IMG/VR virus record: IMGVR_UViG_3300042731_005932
Coordinates: 1 to 30,356 of that record
Reading direction: 5' to 3' (one strand)
Length of the DNA stretch: 30,356 nt
Source: a virus
Shown: positions 14,416 to 23,264 of the stretch, in pieces
Layout of the letters: the number at the start of each line of letters is the position of its first letter
Numbering within the stretch: position 1 is the stretch's first letter
Position numbers and translations under genes: made by a program
The notes under the pieces: generated by a model
Seen by the model: the letters and a program-made list of their open reading frames with translations, nothing else
What the model was told of the DNA's origin: nothing
The model's database searches: none

Positions 14416-14971
14416 TTCAAAACTTGATACATTGCTGCACAGAAACAGAGTCGAATATTGGATATTAAGATTTTTATTATTGTTAAAAGAAAATTTCGTA
14501 GTTACTGAGCTTCCTTTGCTGGAGAAAAGTTTTATACACAGAGCAAATATTCATGATAAAAGCAAATTGGGAAAATATGAAAAAGGTTACTATGACATAT
14601 TTACTTCTAAGCTTAAACAATGCGAATATGGTTCTGATGAATACAAAAAGTATTTAGACAAAATGCAAATTGCAATTAAGCACCATTATAACAATAATAG
14701 GCATCATCCTGAATATAGCGGATATAATAATATGACTACATTGGATAAAATAGAAATGCTGTGCGATTGGTTAGCAGCTACAGAAAGAAATAAAAACGGG
14801 AATATTATTAAAAGCATTGAAATAGGTAAAATGAAATATAAATATGACGAAAAAGAGTATGATATATTACTAAATACTGCTAAAATGTTACAAGAAAATA
14901 AAGCAGATAAAAATATTAATAGTCTATTTATAGAAGTTGTAAAATTTATGAAAGAAAATTATGGGAAATAA
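14408..14971 (+). CDS. DUF5662-family phage protein
   Basis: 187 residues. Recognised by the family pattern: HDKSKLGKYEKGYY (about 55-68), a helix, then KHHYNNNRHHPEYSG and MTTLDKIEMLCDWLAATER. The conserved His and Asp residues suggest a metal site like that of HD-type hydrolases, but no activity is established. The start at 14408 follows GGAGGA by 7 bases; an in-frame ATG at 14378 has a weaker site. It overlaps the upstream gene and precedes the portal gene. A role in virion assembly is not implied by the family. Confidence 0.8.
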   Translation: MYDSKLDTLLHRNRVEYWILRFLLLLKENFVVTELPLLEKSFIHRANIHDKSKLGKYEKGYYDIFTSKLKQCEYGSDEYKKYLDKMQIAIKHHYNNNRHHPEYSGYNNMTTLDKIEMLCDWLAATERNKNGNIIKSIEIGKMKYKYDEKEYDILLNTAKMLQENKADKNINSLFIEVVKFMKENYGK

Positions 14972-14990
14972 CAACAAAAGGGGTAATTAA

Positions 14991-16796
14991 ATGGCGACAA
15001 GAAGAGGTGAACTTGGAGGCACTGGCAGAAGCTATTCAGCTAGATTTCAATATTCATTGCCGACAGATGAATATCTGTCAACTTTGCAATGGCCTAGCGA
15101 TATTGAAATTTACAATAAAATGGAAAGATCAGATGCCCAAGTAAAAGCAACCTTATTAATGTTAGAATTGCCGATAAGGTCTACAAGCTGGTATTTGAAA
15201 TCAGCAGATAATTCAAGTCAAGCAAAAAAAAATAAAGAATTTATTGAAGATAACTTATTTAAGGGTCCGCCGTCGGGTATGAAAAATCATTTTGACGATT
15301 TTATAAAAGAGTCATGTTCGATGTTTACATATGGACATGCGGTATTTGAAAAAGTTTTTGAAGTTAAAAACAATTTCTTGCAATGGAAAAAGTTTGCACC
15401 AAGGCCACAATCAACTTTATATGATTTTTTATATAATAAATTTGGCGATTTAACAGATGTAGAACAATGGATATATCAACCATCTTACACTAGAGTTAAA
15501 ATGCCAAAACAAAAATTGATTGTATTTACGCATGATATGAAACAAGGAGACTATAGAGGTCGCAGTGTGCTAAGAACCGCCTATAAGCATTGGTCAATAA
15601 AAGATTTCTTGTATAAGATAACTAATATTGGAATAGAAAGAAATTTTGTAGGGACTCCAGTAATAACCCTGCCTCAAAATTATGATGAAGCTGATTATGC
15701 AAGAGCAAAAAAAATAGTGACAGATCTTAGGAGCAATCAATATGGCGGGATTACGTTACCTGAAGGTTTTTTATTAGAACTTTTCGAGGGCAAGCGCACG
15801 ATGGTAGACGTATTACCATACATAGAACATCAAGACTTGTTAATTTCTAGGAGCATTCTAGCTCAATTTATGAATTTGGGTTCAAATAGTGCCGGTAGTT
15901 TTGCATTATCTAAAGACCAAACTGAATTGTTTTTAATGATGTTGGGTGCAATAGCTAAGTATATAGCAAATGTAATAAATACTGAAGCTATCCCTCAATT
16001 GATTGAGTTTAATTTTAATAGTGATTTATATCCTAAACTTTGTTTTAAGCCTTTAGGCAATAATAAAATACTTGAAACATTAAAAAATATGGTCGATGGA
16101 AATCTTATAATTCCTGACAGAGATTTAGAGGATTGGTTACGGGACATGATGGAATTACCAGAGAAATCCAAAGAGTCGAATAGCTATAATAGTTCTTTTG
16201 CCGGCAAAGGAGAAAATCATGATTCAGAAACTTTTGAAAAAAATAAGATTGAGATACAAAATAATAAAAACCAAGATAAAACAGATGAGAACAAAGATGA
16301 AGAAATCCTAGAAAAAGAAAAAGAAATAGGTGAAAATAAGCAAGAAAATAACAAAGACGAAAAAATTAAAAAAATGTCTGAACCTGCAAGCTTTCTAAAC
16401 ATAGAAAAGGATTTTGACAATATAGAATCTAAGTTTTTTAATGCGGCTAGAATAATAGTTGAAAAGCAAATAAAAGATTTAGTCAATAAAGCTAAAAATA
16501 TAAAGTTATCCGAAATAGCAAAAATAGAAGTCGGATATAAAGGCGCAATGACAAACTTTGTAATTGATGCATTTGAGGACGCTTTTAACAGAGGCGTTAA
16601 GCAAATGCAAAAAGAAATTAAAACAGATTACAAGCCAAAGCTAGACAATGATATACTAAAAGCGAAGGCTAGCATAGTAGCTAACAATTTATCAGAAAGA
16701 ATTAAAACTAGATTTTTAAATGAGTATTTAATTAGTAAAGATTTAGGAGATACAGAAAAAATAACTAAAAAAATCATGAGGAATATTAAAAAATGA
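14991..16796 (+). CDS. Portal protein (Mu gp29/DUF935-like) with a minor-head-protein extension
   Basis: 601 residues. Residues 1 to about 395 are a Mu-type portal domain (TLQWPSDIEIYNKMERSDAQV, SMFTYGHAVFEKVFEV, FTHDMKQGDYRGRSVLRTAYKHW, ISRSILAQFMNLGS). The portal is the dodecameric ring through which DNA enters the head. Residues about 395-465 are a low-complexity Lys/Glu/Asn linker in which a GCCGGC repeat encodes SFAGKGE. Residues about 465-601 are helical and look like the N-terminal half of a MuF/SPP1 gp7-type minor head protein, whose second half is the next gene in another frame. Confidence 0.88.
   Translation: MATRRGELGGTGRSYSARFQYSLPTDEYLSTLQWPSDIEIYNKMERSDAQVKATLLMLELPIRSTSWYLKSADNSSQAKKNKEFIEDNLFKGPPSGMKNHFDDFIKESCSMFTYGHAVFEKVFEVKNNFLQWKKFAPRPQSTLYDFLYNKFGDLTDVEQWIYQPSYTRVKMPKQKLIVFTHDMKQGDYRGRSVLRTAYKHWSIKDFLYKITNIGIERNFVGTPVITLPQNYDEADYARAKKIVTDLRSNQYGGITLPEGFLLELFEGKRTMVDVLPYIEHQDLLISRSILAQFMNLGSNSAGSFALSKDQTELFLMMLGAIAKYIANVINTEAIPQLIEFNFNSDLYPKLCFKPLGNNKILETLKNMVDGNLIIPDRDLEDWLRDMMELPEKSKESNSYNSSFAGKGENHDSETFEKNKIEIQNNKNQDKTDENKDEEILEKEKEIGENKQENNKDEKIKKMSEPASFLNIEKDFDNIESKFFNAARIIVEKQIKDLVNKAKNIKLSEIAKIEVGYKGAMTNFVIDAFEDAFNRGVKQMQKEIKTDYKPKLDNDILKAKASIVANNLSERIKTRFLNEYLISKDLGDTEKITKKIMRNIKK
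16195..16210. repeat. GCCGGC palindrome at the portal linker
   Basis: CTTTTGCCGGCAAAGG, one base from a perfect palindrome, then AGAAAATCATG. It sits exactly where the portal domain ends and the linker begins. The ATG that follows is out of frame with both portal and MuF parts. Confidence 0.7.
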
Positions 16797-17200
16797 TTTA
16801 TGATGATATTATTAATGACCAAATGTCAGGATTGGCAAATATGGTAAATTTAGGTAGAGATAGAACAGCTATAAGTAAATGTAAAAAGGCTGAATATTAC
16901 GCAATTTTAGACAAAAAAACATGTCCATTGTGTAGAGAACTTGACGGCAGTGTGGTTGAGGTAGGCAGTTCCGAACATCAAAACCATATGCCACCTATAC
17001 ACAATCGTTGTAGATGTATTTGGGTATATTATGACGAACAAGAGACAAATCAACCAAATTATCAATGGAATGATATTGATGAAAATTTGATATTACAGCA
17101 CGGATATTTGGTCGGCAAAAATTATATTTCGACCGAGGATGAAACATTAGGAAATATTATTAAAGAAATAATAGAAAGCACTCAAAAAGAAAAGGAGTGA
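16793..17200 (+). CDS. Phage Mu F-like minor head protein, C-terminal half
   Basis: 135 residues. Carries the MuF signature: CPLCRELDGS with C44 and C47, then MPPIHNRCRC with C73 and C75. These proteins sit inside or at the portal vertex and take part in head assembly. It overlaps the portal gene as ATGA. The usual helical N-terminal half of the domain is missing here and appears as the end of the portal reading frame, so the two may be made as one chain by frameshifting at AAAAAA (16789-16794) or work as two pieces. Confidence 0.85.
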   Translation: MIYDDIINDQMSGLANMVNLGRDRTAISKCKKAEYYAILDKKTCPLCRELDGSVVEVGSSEHQNHMPPIHNRCRCIWVYYDEQETNQPNYQWNDIDENLILQHGYLVGKNYISTEDETLGNIIKEIIESTQKEKE

Positions 17201-17204
17201 TTAT

Positions 17205-17717
17205 TTGACTACAAGAAGAATAGATGGCAAATATGTAAAAAGTCCATGCGGCAACCCATCTGCGACAATAACAAGACCTGACAATACAACAGCTTATACA
17301 GCTGGCGACGTGTTCGGGACTAGTCCAGCAACAAATATCGAGTTCGAAGATGTTTTGCCGACCGCTGGTGAACATTTTTATATAACAGGAAGTAGGTTAG
17401 TATATAATGCAAATGCAGTACCAGCCAGTATGTCAACATTTACTTTGCACTTATTTAATGCAGCTCCAACGGCAATTGCAGATAATGCGGCATGGTCATT
17501 GGCAAGTGCAGATAAGGATAAATATCTAGGTAGCATAACAATAACTTTGCCTACAGATTTGGGTGATGTTTTAGTTACGCATGTAGATAGTGTGAATATA
17601 AAAAGAAAATTAGCGACAGATAGTACTTCAATATATGGACAATTGGTGACAAATGGTGCTTTTACTCCAGCAAGTGAAGATGTAATTGATATCTCTTTAG
17701 AGGTGATCGCTGCATGA
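17205..17717 (+). CDS. Putative virion structural protein
   Basis: 170 residues, start TTG with AAAGGAG 8 bases upstream, 4 bases after the preceding stop. Beta-rich, Ala/Thr-rich (TITRPDNTTAYTAGDVFG, FTLHLFNAAPTAIADNAAW, YLGSITITLPT). Such proteins occur beside head genes in many clostridial and other phages, and I infer a capsid surface or head-completion role. It overlaps the next gene by 4 bases (ATGA). Confidence 0.65.
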   Translation: MTTRRIDGKYVKSPCGNPSATITRPDNTTAYTAGDVFGTSPATNIEFEDVLPTAGEHFYITGSRLVYNANAVPASMSTFTLHLFNAAPTAIADNAAWSLASADKDKYLGSITITLPTDLGDVLVTHVDSVNIKRKLATDSTSIYGQLVTNGAFTPASEDVIDISLEVIAA

Positions 17718-18547
17718 TTAGTTCTAAAAGAATAAGGTTAATGGGTGGATATAAAGGTATATTAGACACGTTAAATATTGTCAATAACTGTAAATATGAT
17801 TTTTTACCTTATAAGAGATTGACGAACACATATGAAGGAAATAAATTATATATTAAAAGAACCACTGACTCAGCAACTGATTATATCCATACTTCTGATT
17901 ATGATAGCAATGGAAATATAAATTCTTCTGAAATCGCAGCTTGGGCAAATGGTGGTGATGTTTTACTACATGATTGTTATTCTGAAACGGCTTCAGGAGA
18001 AAAAGCTTATCAAGCAGATGTTAATAAAGCTCCAAAGATTGTTGTTTCTGGAGTTTGGCAAGAAAATGGTGTTAAATTTGATGGTAGTAATGATTATATG
18101 TTAGTTGATGATTATTCAGATATTCAAATAATAAATCCACCGTTGACGATTTATATTAATTATAAAGTTTTAATATTACATATAGGTTATGTTTTAACTA
18201 AAAACTTAAGTACAGTTTCAGATATTCAATTTTCAAACTTGTCAAATAATGCAAACATGCAATTTCTTATGAATGGATTTAATATATATACTTCAACGAA
18301 TCAAAATATAAATTCGCAAAATAAGCATATTGTCAATTGGCAAGGCAAAGGAACTAATCAAGTTAAATCTAATATAGGATATGCTTCAGATAGTGCAACT
18401 GCAAACATAACATTAACAAATAGACAATTTTTCGTTATAGGAAATAGAGCGGGTGGAAGTGTTTATTTTAATGGGCATATTAAAAGTATTCTTATATTTA
18501 ATTCAAATGAGTATAGTAATTATAATCAATTAGCAGCTAATATTTAA
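17714..18547 (+). CDS. Lectin-like (concanavalin/LamG fold) virion surface protein
   Basis: 277 residues. Residues about 45-120 follow a pattern common to phage proteins that resemble arabinofuranosidase-B or LamG domains: NKLYIKRTTDSATDYIHT, ISSEIAAWANGGDVLLHDCYSET, APKIVVSGVWQENGVKFDGSNDYM. The rest is a beta sandwich ending FNGHIKSILIF. No catalytic residues can be assigned. Within the head operon it is probably a decoration protein that binds sugars on the host or in mucus. Translation is coupled to the upstream gene through ATGA. Confidence 0.75.
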   Translation: MISSKRIRLMGGYKGILDTLNIVNNCKYDFLPYKRLTNTYEGNKLYIKRTTDSATDYIHTSDYDSNGNINSSEIAAWANGGDVLLHDCYSETASGEKAYQADVNKAPKIVVSGVWQENGVKFDGSNDYMLVDDYSDIQIINPPLTIYINYKVLILHIGYVLTKNLSTVSDIQFSNLSNNANMQFLMNGFNIYTSTNQNINSQNKHIVNWQGKGTNQVKSNIGYASDSATANITLTNRQFFVIGNRAGGSVYFNGHIKSILIFNSNEYSNYNQLAANI

Positions 18548-18608
18548 TTATACAAAAGTCTAGTTTTGTTTAATGCTAAAATTAATTAATAAAAGAAGGT
18601 GATTAAAA

Positions 18609-19925
18609 ATGCCTTACAACTCAATAAAAGATTTGTCAGAAAATACAAAAAGACTGCCAGCAAAAGCAAAAGAAATATGGTTAGCTGCCTTTAATTCAGA
18701 TTATTCAAAAAATAAAAATGAAGAATCTGCTATTAAAATAGCATGGTCGGCGGTTGGCAATGCTGGCTATAAAAAAGAAAATGACCAATGGATTAAAGCC
18801 GACGAATTAGAATTAATACATTATTTTACTAAATTATCTTTGTCTGAAACTAATTCAGATATCGAAATCATGAGGACAGGCTCTTGGAGCCATCCAAAAT
18901 ATGGAGATTTTCAAATTACAGAAGACAATCTAAATGGATTTATAAAAAGTTTTGATGAAAATGTTCGAGGTATCCAAATTGCGATCGATCTTGAACATGG
19001 CGAAACTAGCCACAAAGGGGCTGCAATTGGATGGATTAAAAGCTTAAAAAAAGATAATAAAAGATTGTTAGCCGAAATTGAATGGACAAATTTTGGCAAA
19101 GATATGGTACAATCTAAACAGTATAAATATTTTAGTCCTGAGTTTGTATTTCAATATACAGACCTAGAGTCTAACAAAAAGTTTAATAACGTTCTGATGG
19201 GCGGAAGCCTTACGAACAAACCATTTATAAAAAATATGGCACCAGTGCTATTATCGGAAGAAGTGTACAAGGAGACACTTACAGGTATTGCGCCGTTTAA
19301 ATCCGACAAGGAGGAAAGCGTAATGAAATTTAATGAAAATATCTTAAAGGCATTGAAACTTGACGAAAATGCTACAGAAGATCAGGTAAACGAGGCTATT
19401 AATAAGCAACTTGTAGATTTGAAAAAATTGTCAGAAGACAACGAAGATTTAATTGAAAATTCAAAAAAAATAAAAAAAGAAAATGATGAATTAACAAAAA
19501 AATTAAGCGAATCTGAAAATAAAAAAAATGACTTAGATCAAACAAATATAAAATTATCTGAAAGAATTCTAAAAGTTGAAAACAAATTAAATGAAAAAGA
19601 TTGGGAAATATTAGCCGAAAGAAAATTAAGTGAAGGGGTTATGACTCCAGCAATGGCTGAAAAATTTAAAGCAGCTTATTTGAAAGACAAAGAAGGCACT
19701 ATAGCTCTTATGGAAACATTGCAACCTGTAGTAAACATGGGTGAAAATGGTTCAAGCAGGGGCGATAATGAAGTATCCGGAACTGGAGCAGGAGATAAGT
19801 TTAATGCAGCTGTAATAAAATGCATGGAAACTAATAAGCTTGAATATGACAAGGCTATGGAAAAAGTAACAAGAGAAACTCCAGAGTTATTCGAAGCATA
19901 CAGAAACGAAAGGAGAGGATTATAA
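18609..19925 (+). CDS. ChaB domain fused to Mu I-type prohead protease and scaffold
   Basis: 438 residues in three parts. Residues 1-63 are a ChaB domain (MPYNSIKDLSENTKRLPAKA, AFNSD, AIKIAWSAVGNAGYKK). Residues about 70-230 match the Mu gpI protease (GSWSHPKYGDFQITEDNLNG, QIAIDLEHGETSHKGAAIGW, YFSPEFVFQYTD, LTNKPFI). Residues 239-438 are a coiled-coil scaffold. The protease matures the prohead and the scaffold shapes it. AGAAGGTGATT ribosome binding site. An internal start at 19323 produces the scaffold alone. Confidence 0.88.
   Translation: MPYNSIKDLSENTKRLPAKAKEIWLAAFNSDYSKNKNEESAIKIAWSAVGNAGYKKENDQWIKADELELIHYFTKLSLSETNSDIEIMRTGSWSHPKYGDFQITEDNLNGFIKSFDENVRGIQIAIDLEHGETSHKGAAIGWIKSLKKDNKRLLAEIEWTNFGKDMVQSKQYKYFSPEFVFQYTDLESNKKFNNVLMGGSLTNKPFIKNMAPVLLSEEVYKETLTGIAPFKSDKEESVMKFNENILKALKLDENATEDQVNEAINKQLVDLKKLSEDNEDLIENSKKIKKENDELTKKLSESENKKNDLDQTNIKLSERILKVENKLNEKDWEILAERKLSEGVMTPAMAEKFKAAYLKDKEGTIALMETLQPVVNMGENGSSRGDNEVSGTGAGDKFNAAVIKCMETNKLEYDKAMEKVTRETPELFEAYRNERRGL
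19323..19925 (+). CDS. Nested scaffold protein
   Basis: AAGGAGG at 19308-19314 lies exactly 8 bases before an in-frame ATG at 19323 (residue 239 of the protease). The product has 200 residues: a short N-terminus, a charged coiled coil (DLKKLSEDNEDLIENSKKI and on) and a C-terminal capsid-binding-like helix region. This reproduces the nested protease/scaffold arrangement of Mu I/Z and lambda C/Nu3. The near-perfect ribosome binding site inside a gene makes chance unlikely. Confidence 0.75.
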   Translation: MKFNENILKALKLDENATEDQVNEAINKQLVDLKKLSEDNEDLIENSKKIKKENDELTKKLSESENKKNDLDQTNIKLSERILKVENKLNEKDWEILAERKLSEGVMTPAMAEKFKAAYLKDKEGTIALMETLQPVVNMGENGSSRGDNEVSGTGAGDKFNAAVIKCMETNKLEYDKAMEKVTRETPELFEAYRNERRGL

Positions 19926-20320
19926 TGGCAGTACATGGCGAAAAAAGTGTTTTAAACTTAACATTTGAAGCAGCTGAAGATCTGTCAACTGCTGGACAAT
20001 ACAGATTTGTAAATTTAGCTAGTGATACAACTTGTGAGTTATGCGATTCAGCTGAAGCAGCAGTAGGAGTATTACAAAATAATCCCGAAAGCGGAAGACC
20101 TGCAAATGTTATGGTAATGGGGGTTACCAATTTGGTAGCAGGCGGAACCATTACAAGACTTGCAAAACTAACTCCTGACGCTAGTGGTGATGCGGTTGCT
20201 ACTACAAGCGATGATGCTGAATATTCTGCAATTGCATTAGAAGCGGCTGTTGATAATGATGTATTTTCAGCACTATTATGTATTGGTGGATCACTATCTG
20301 GATCAGGTGACAATGGCTAA
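19925..20320 (+). CDS. DUF2190-like capsid decoration (cement) protein
   Basis: 131 residues, start overlapping the upstream stop as TAATG, with GAGAGGA as ribosome binding site. Pattern of DUF2190 proteins: TFEAAEDLSTAGQYRFVNL, AAVGVLQNNPESGRPANVMVMG, VTNLVAGGTITRLAKLTPD. These small beta proteins sit on the capsid surface and stabilise it. Position between scaffold and major capsid genes fits. Confidence 0.85.
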   Translation: MAVHGEKSVLNLTFEAAEDLSTAGQYRFVNLASDTTCELCDSAEAAVGVLQNNPESGRPANVMVMGVTNLVAGGTITRLAKLTPDASGDAVATTSDDAEYSAIALEAAVDNDVFSALLCIGGSLSGSGDNG

Positions 20321-20349
20321 TTAATTTTTAAATAAAAGGAAGTGAGACT

Positions 20350-21282
20350 ATGAGACCAACAGCGTCTGATGCACATGTTGACATACCCTTAAGCAATATT
20401 TCGATTATGTATAGAAACATGAATTACATTGGGGATTCAGTGGCTCCGATGGTAGAGGTAATGAATGAGTCGAACAAATATTATGTGTTTAATAAAGCAG
20501 ATCAATTTAGGAGTACAGCACAAAAAAGAGCGCCAGGCTCGGCCTCTAAAAGGCATGGATTTGCTTTAAGTACTAGCACGTACTTTTGTGAAGAAGTAGC
20601 AGATTCTACAATTCTTGCAGATGAAACAAGGCAAAATGCTGATGCTATTTTAAGAATGGAAACAAATAAGGTGAATTTTGTAACTGATAAAATTTTGCTG
20701 AAATTTGAGCAAGACGTTGCGAGTGCTGTAACTACAAACTCGAACTGGGGATCAAATTATACAACTCCAACTGTACTATGGGATGACTACGAAAATTCGG
20801 ATCCGATCGATGATATAGAAACAGCTATTTCTACAGTTGAGGACAACACAGGGCAAAAAGTAAATAAAATGATCATTTCAAAAAATGTTTGGAAAAAATT
20901 AAAACATCATCCACAGCTTCTTGAAAGGATGAGTTCGAATGATGTCAAATCTGCAACTTTAGATTTATTAAAGTCTATTTTTGAAATACAAGACATTTCG
21001 ATCGGCAATACAACTATTAACACTGCAAATTTAGGTCAAACAGCGAGCTATTCAAATGTTTGGAGTGGTGATGTATGGCTAGGTCATGTTGCTCCTACAC
21101 CAGGAATTGAAGTACCAACAGCTCTTTATACTTTTGTATGGCCTGATCAAGGACAAATGCGTGGTATTAGGACATGGAGAGATGAAGATATACATAGTGA
21201 TGTTTACGAAGCTTTTATGCGATATGATGTAAAAATCACAGGATCAGATTTAGGTTACTTGTTAGAAGATTGTATATCTTAA
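20350..21282 (+). CDS. Major capsid protein
   Basis: 310 residues, AGGAAGTGAG ribosome binding site. It follows protease, scaffold and decoration genes, the conserved place of the major head protein. The sequence shows the HK97-type order: N-terminal arm (LSNISIMYRNMNYIGDSVAPMVEV), long spine helix (DAILRMETNKVNFVTDKILLKFEQDVASAV), peripheral domain with NKMIISKNVWKKLKHHPQLLERM, and end (TWRDEDIHSDVYEAFMRYDVKI). It forms the shell; no cleavage site can be assigned. Confidence 0.9.
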   Translation: MRPTASDAHVDIPLSNISIMYRNMNYIGDSVAPMVEVMNESNKYYVFNKADQFRSTAQKRAPGSASKRHGFALSTSTYFCEEVADSTILADETRQNADAILRMETNKVNFVTDKILLKFEQDVASAVTTNSNWGSNYTTPTVLWDDYENSDPIDDIETAISTVEDNTGQKVNKMIISKNVWKKLKHHPQLLERMSSNDVKSATLDLLKSIFEIQDISIGNTTINTANLGQTASYSNVWSGDVWLGHVAPTPGIEVPTALYTFVWPDQGQMRGIRTWRDEDIHSDVYEAFMRYDVKITGSDLGYLLEDCIS

Positions 21283-21284
21283 TC

Positions 21285-21300
21285 CTTTTGCCGGCAAACG
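21285..21300. repeat. GCCGGC palindrome after the capsid gene
   Basis: CTTTTGCCGGCAAACG, directly after the capsid stop. TATATAAT follows 10 bases beyond the core, so the site could overlap the -35 region of a promoter for 21380. Confidence 0.7.
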
Positions 21301-21326
21301 AACTATATATAATATTAACTAAATTC

Positions 21327-21347
21327 CGTAATATTTTAAATATTACG
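21327..21347. promoter_or_regulatory. Perfect hairpin in the leader of the beta-helix gene
   Basis: CGTAATATTT and AAATATTACG form a 10-bp palindrome around one T, 33 bases before the start at 21380. No T-run follows; perhaps a weak attenuator or mRNA-processing structure after the abundant capsid message. Confidence 0.4.
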
Positions 21348-21379
21348 AGACTTTTCCATAAAGGAGTGTAATACAAATT

Positions 21380-22795
21380 ATGGATAATTTTATAGGTTAT
21401 TTTAGAAAAGTAACTACAAACAAACTTAAAGTAAACAATCAACTTGAAATTGGAAATAAAGCTATATTTGCAGGGACAGGCACAACATATTATGTTGACT
21501 CAGACGCCAGTAACGCTGCTGATACAAATAGCGGTAGATCATGGTCTAAGCCTTTAGCTTCAATAGATGGAGCTATAAATAAATGTACTGCAAATCAAGG
21601 TGATACAATTATACTTGCTGAATCTCATTCTGAAACTTATACAACTACAGGCGCTAAATTTGTTGCTGATGTTGCTGGTATTACTATCATTGGCTTGGGA
21701 GAAGGTAGTGACAGAGCTACGCTTACATTTTCGCATACAGGAGCCACAACAACAATAAGTGCTGCAAATGTAACAATATATAATGTTTTATTCGTAACTG
21801 GGATTGATTCAGTAGTTACGTACGGCACAATCAGTGGTGCTGACTGCAAACTCATAAATTGCGAGACTAGAGATGCGGCAGCTAAAGAAGTTATTGATGC
21901 ATTTACTGTTACAACTACAGCAAGCAGATTTAAAGCATATGGCCACAAACATATAGGCGATGTATCAACCGGCGATGCAAGCAAATCAATTTTTAATCTT
22001 ACAGATGTTAGTGATTTTGAAATTAGAAAATGTGCATTTATAACATTATGCGGAACTGGTGTAATAGAAATTGCTTCTACTGGAATAAATGGAATTATAG
22101 ACAATTGTTTATTCCGAGTTGCAGGTACATCTGATTTATCATTGAATGTAGTAGATACAGATGGTGATTCAACTGTTATAGTAAGAAATTGTTACGACCT
22201 TGAAGCAATGAGTAGTTTTTCTGGTGGAAATGCTGGATCTGGGTTTTCTGTTGCAGGCGATGATGTTGGAGCAATAGCGACAGCTTTGTCAACAGTTGAT
22301 GGGATAGTAGATGATATTTTAGTAGATACAGGTACAACAATACCTGCACAAATAACTTCTAAGATTCCAGATGTTGTAACAAAATCTGTTTCAAGCGTTG
22401 CAAATGGTAATACCAACTTGTTTGACCTAGTAGGTGAAGTAGAAATAGAAAGTATTTATGGTGTAGTTACGACAGCTACAGAAGATGCAGCTTGTACATA
22501 TAAATTTGATTTTTATGATGGAACTACGGCAACAGACTTATGTACTACAACATCTATACAAGATAAAGTTATTGGAACTAATTTAGCTATTGATGGAACT
22601 TTTGCTAATGCTCTTGCTGTTACAGCAGGAAATGTTAGTCAGGGTCAAAGTAGAAAAATTGAATTATCTGATGGCGGTGGCACAGGTAATGGCAAAATAA
22701 GAGGAGTTGCAAGCGCAGCTATTACAGGTGAAGTTACTTTTTATTGTAAATATAAAAAGCTATCAACTGATGGAGCTATTACTGCAACAGCATAA
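21380..22795 (+). CDS. Right-handed beta-helix virion surface protein
   Basis: 471 residues. Residues about 35-85 carry the entry motif of phage pectate-lyase-like helices: YYVDSDASNAADTNSGRSW, KPLASIDGAINKC, GDTIILAESH. About ten short turns follow (VTIYNVLFVTG, CKLINCETRDA, FEIRKCAFITLCG, GIIDNCLFRV). Residues about 340-471 are a separate beta domain. No active-site residues can be assigned. Placed just after the major capsid gene, it is likely a head-surface or receptor-binding decoration. AAAGGAGTG ribosome binding site. Confidence 0.78.
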   Translation: MDNFIGYFRKVTTNKLKVNNQLEIGNKAIFAGTGTTYYVDSDASNAADTNSGRSWSKPLASIDGAINKCTANQGDTIILAESHSETYTTTGAKFVADVAGITIIGLGEGSDRATLTFSHTGATTTISAANVTIYNVLFVTGIDSVVTYGTISGADCKLINCETRDAAAKEVIDAFTVTTTASRFKAYGHKHIGDVSTGDASKSIFNLTDVSDFEIRKCAFITLCGTGVIEIASTGINGIIDNCLFRVAGTSDLSLNVVDTDGDSTVIVRNCYDLEAMSSFSGGNAGSGFSVAGDDVGAIATALSTVDGIVDDILVDTGTTIPAQITSKIPDVVTKSVSSVANGNTNLFDLVGEVEIESIYGVVTTATEDAACTYKFDFYDGTTATDLCTTTSIQDKVIGTNLAIDGTFANALAVTAGNVSQGQSRKIELSDGGGTGNGKIRGVASAAITGEVTFYCKYKKLSTDGAITATA

Positions 22796-22820
22796 TAAAA
22801 AATAAAAAAGGGGTGAGTAT

Positions 22821-23255
22821 ATGTCTACTTTTTATACATTTGGAAATTTAATCATAAAAGCTTTCAATAAAGAAATTGATTGGGAAGCAGATACTATAAA
22901 AGTTATGTTGTTAGATGACACATTAGCTCCAGATCAAGATACTCATGATTACGTAGATGATTTAGATGATAATGAAGTGTCAGGAACTGGTTATACGGCA
23001 GGTGGCGCTACTTTAGCATCAAAAACTATTGGTTATACAGCAGGAACAAATGTAACAAAGTTTGATGCGGCTGATGTAACATGGAGTTCATCGACAATAA
23101 CTGCAAGGTATGCTATTGTGTATGTTGACACTGGAACGCCGTCAACAAGCGTACTGATAGGATATACAGATTTTGGTGAAGACAAATCTTCTGAAAACGG
23201 AAACTTTACATTAACCTGGGATGGTGACGGGATATTTACAACTACCGCTGGGTAG
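22821..23255 (+). CDS. Conserved phage structural protein of unknown role
   Basis: 144 residues, GGGGTGAG ribosome binding site. The sequence follows a pattern I know from many phage structural proteins: DWEADTIKVMLLDDTLAPDQ, THDYVDD, NEVSGTGYTAGGATLASKT, FDAADVTWSSSTITARYAIVY, LIGYTDFGEDKSSENGNFTLTW. It is a beta-sandwich virion protein often found near capsid or tail-fibre genes. Its stop is 9 bases before the next ATG. Confidence 0.75.
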   Translation: MSTFYTFGNLIIKAFNKEIDWEADTIKVMLLDDTLAPDQDTHDYVDDLDDNEVSGTGYTAGGATLASKTIGYTAGTNVTKFDAADVTWSSSTITARYAIVYVDTGTPSTSVLIGYTDFGEDKSSENGNFTLTWDGDGIFTTTAG

Positions 23256-23264
23256 GTGATTCAA

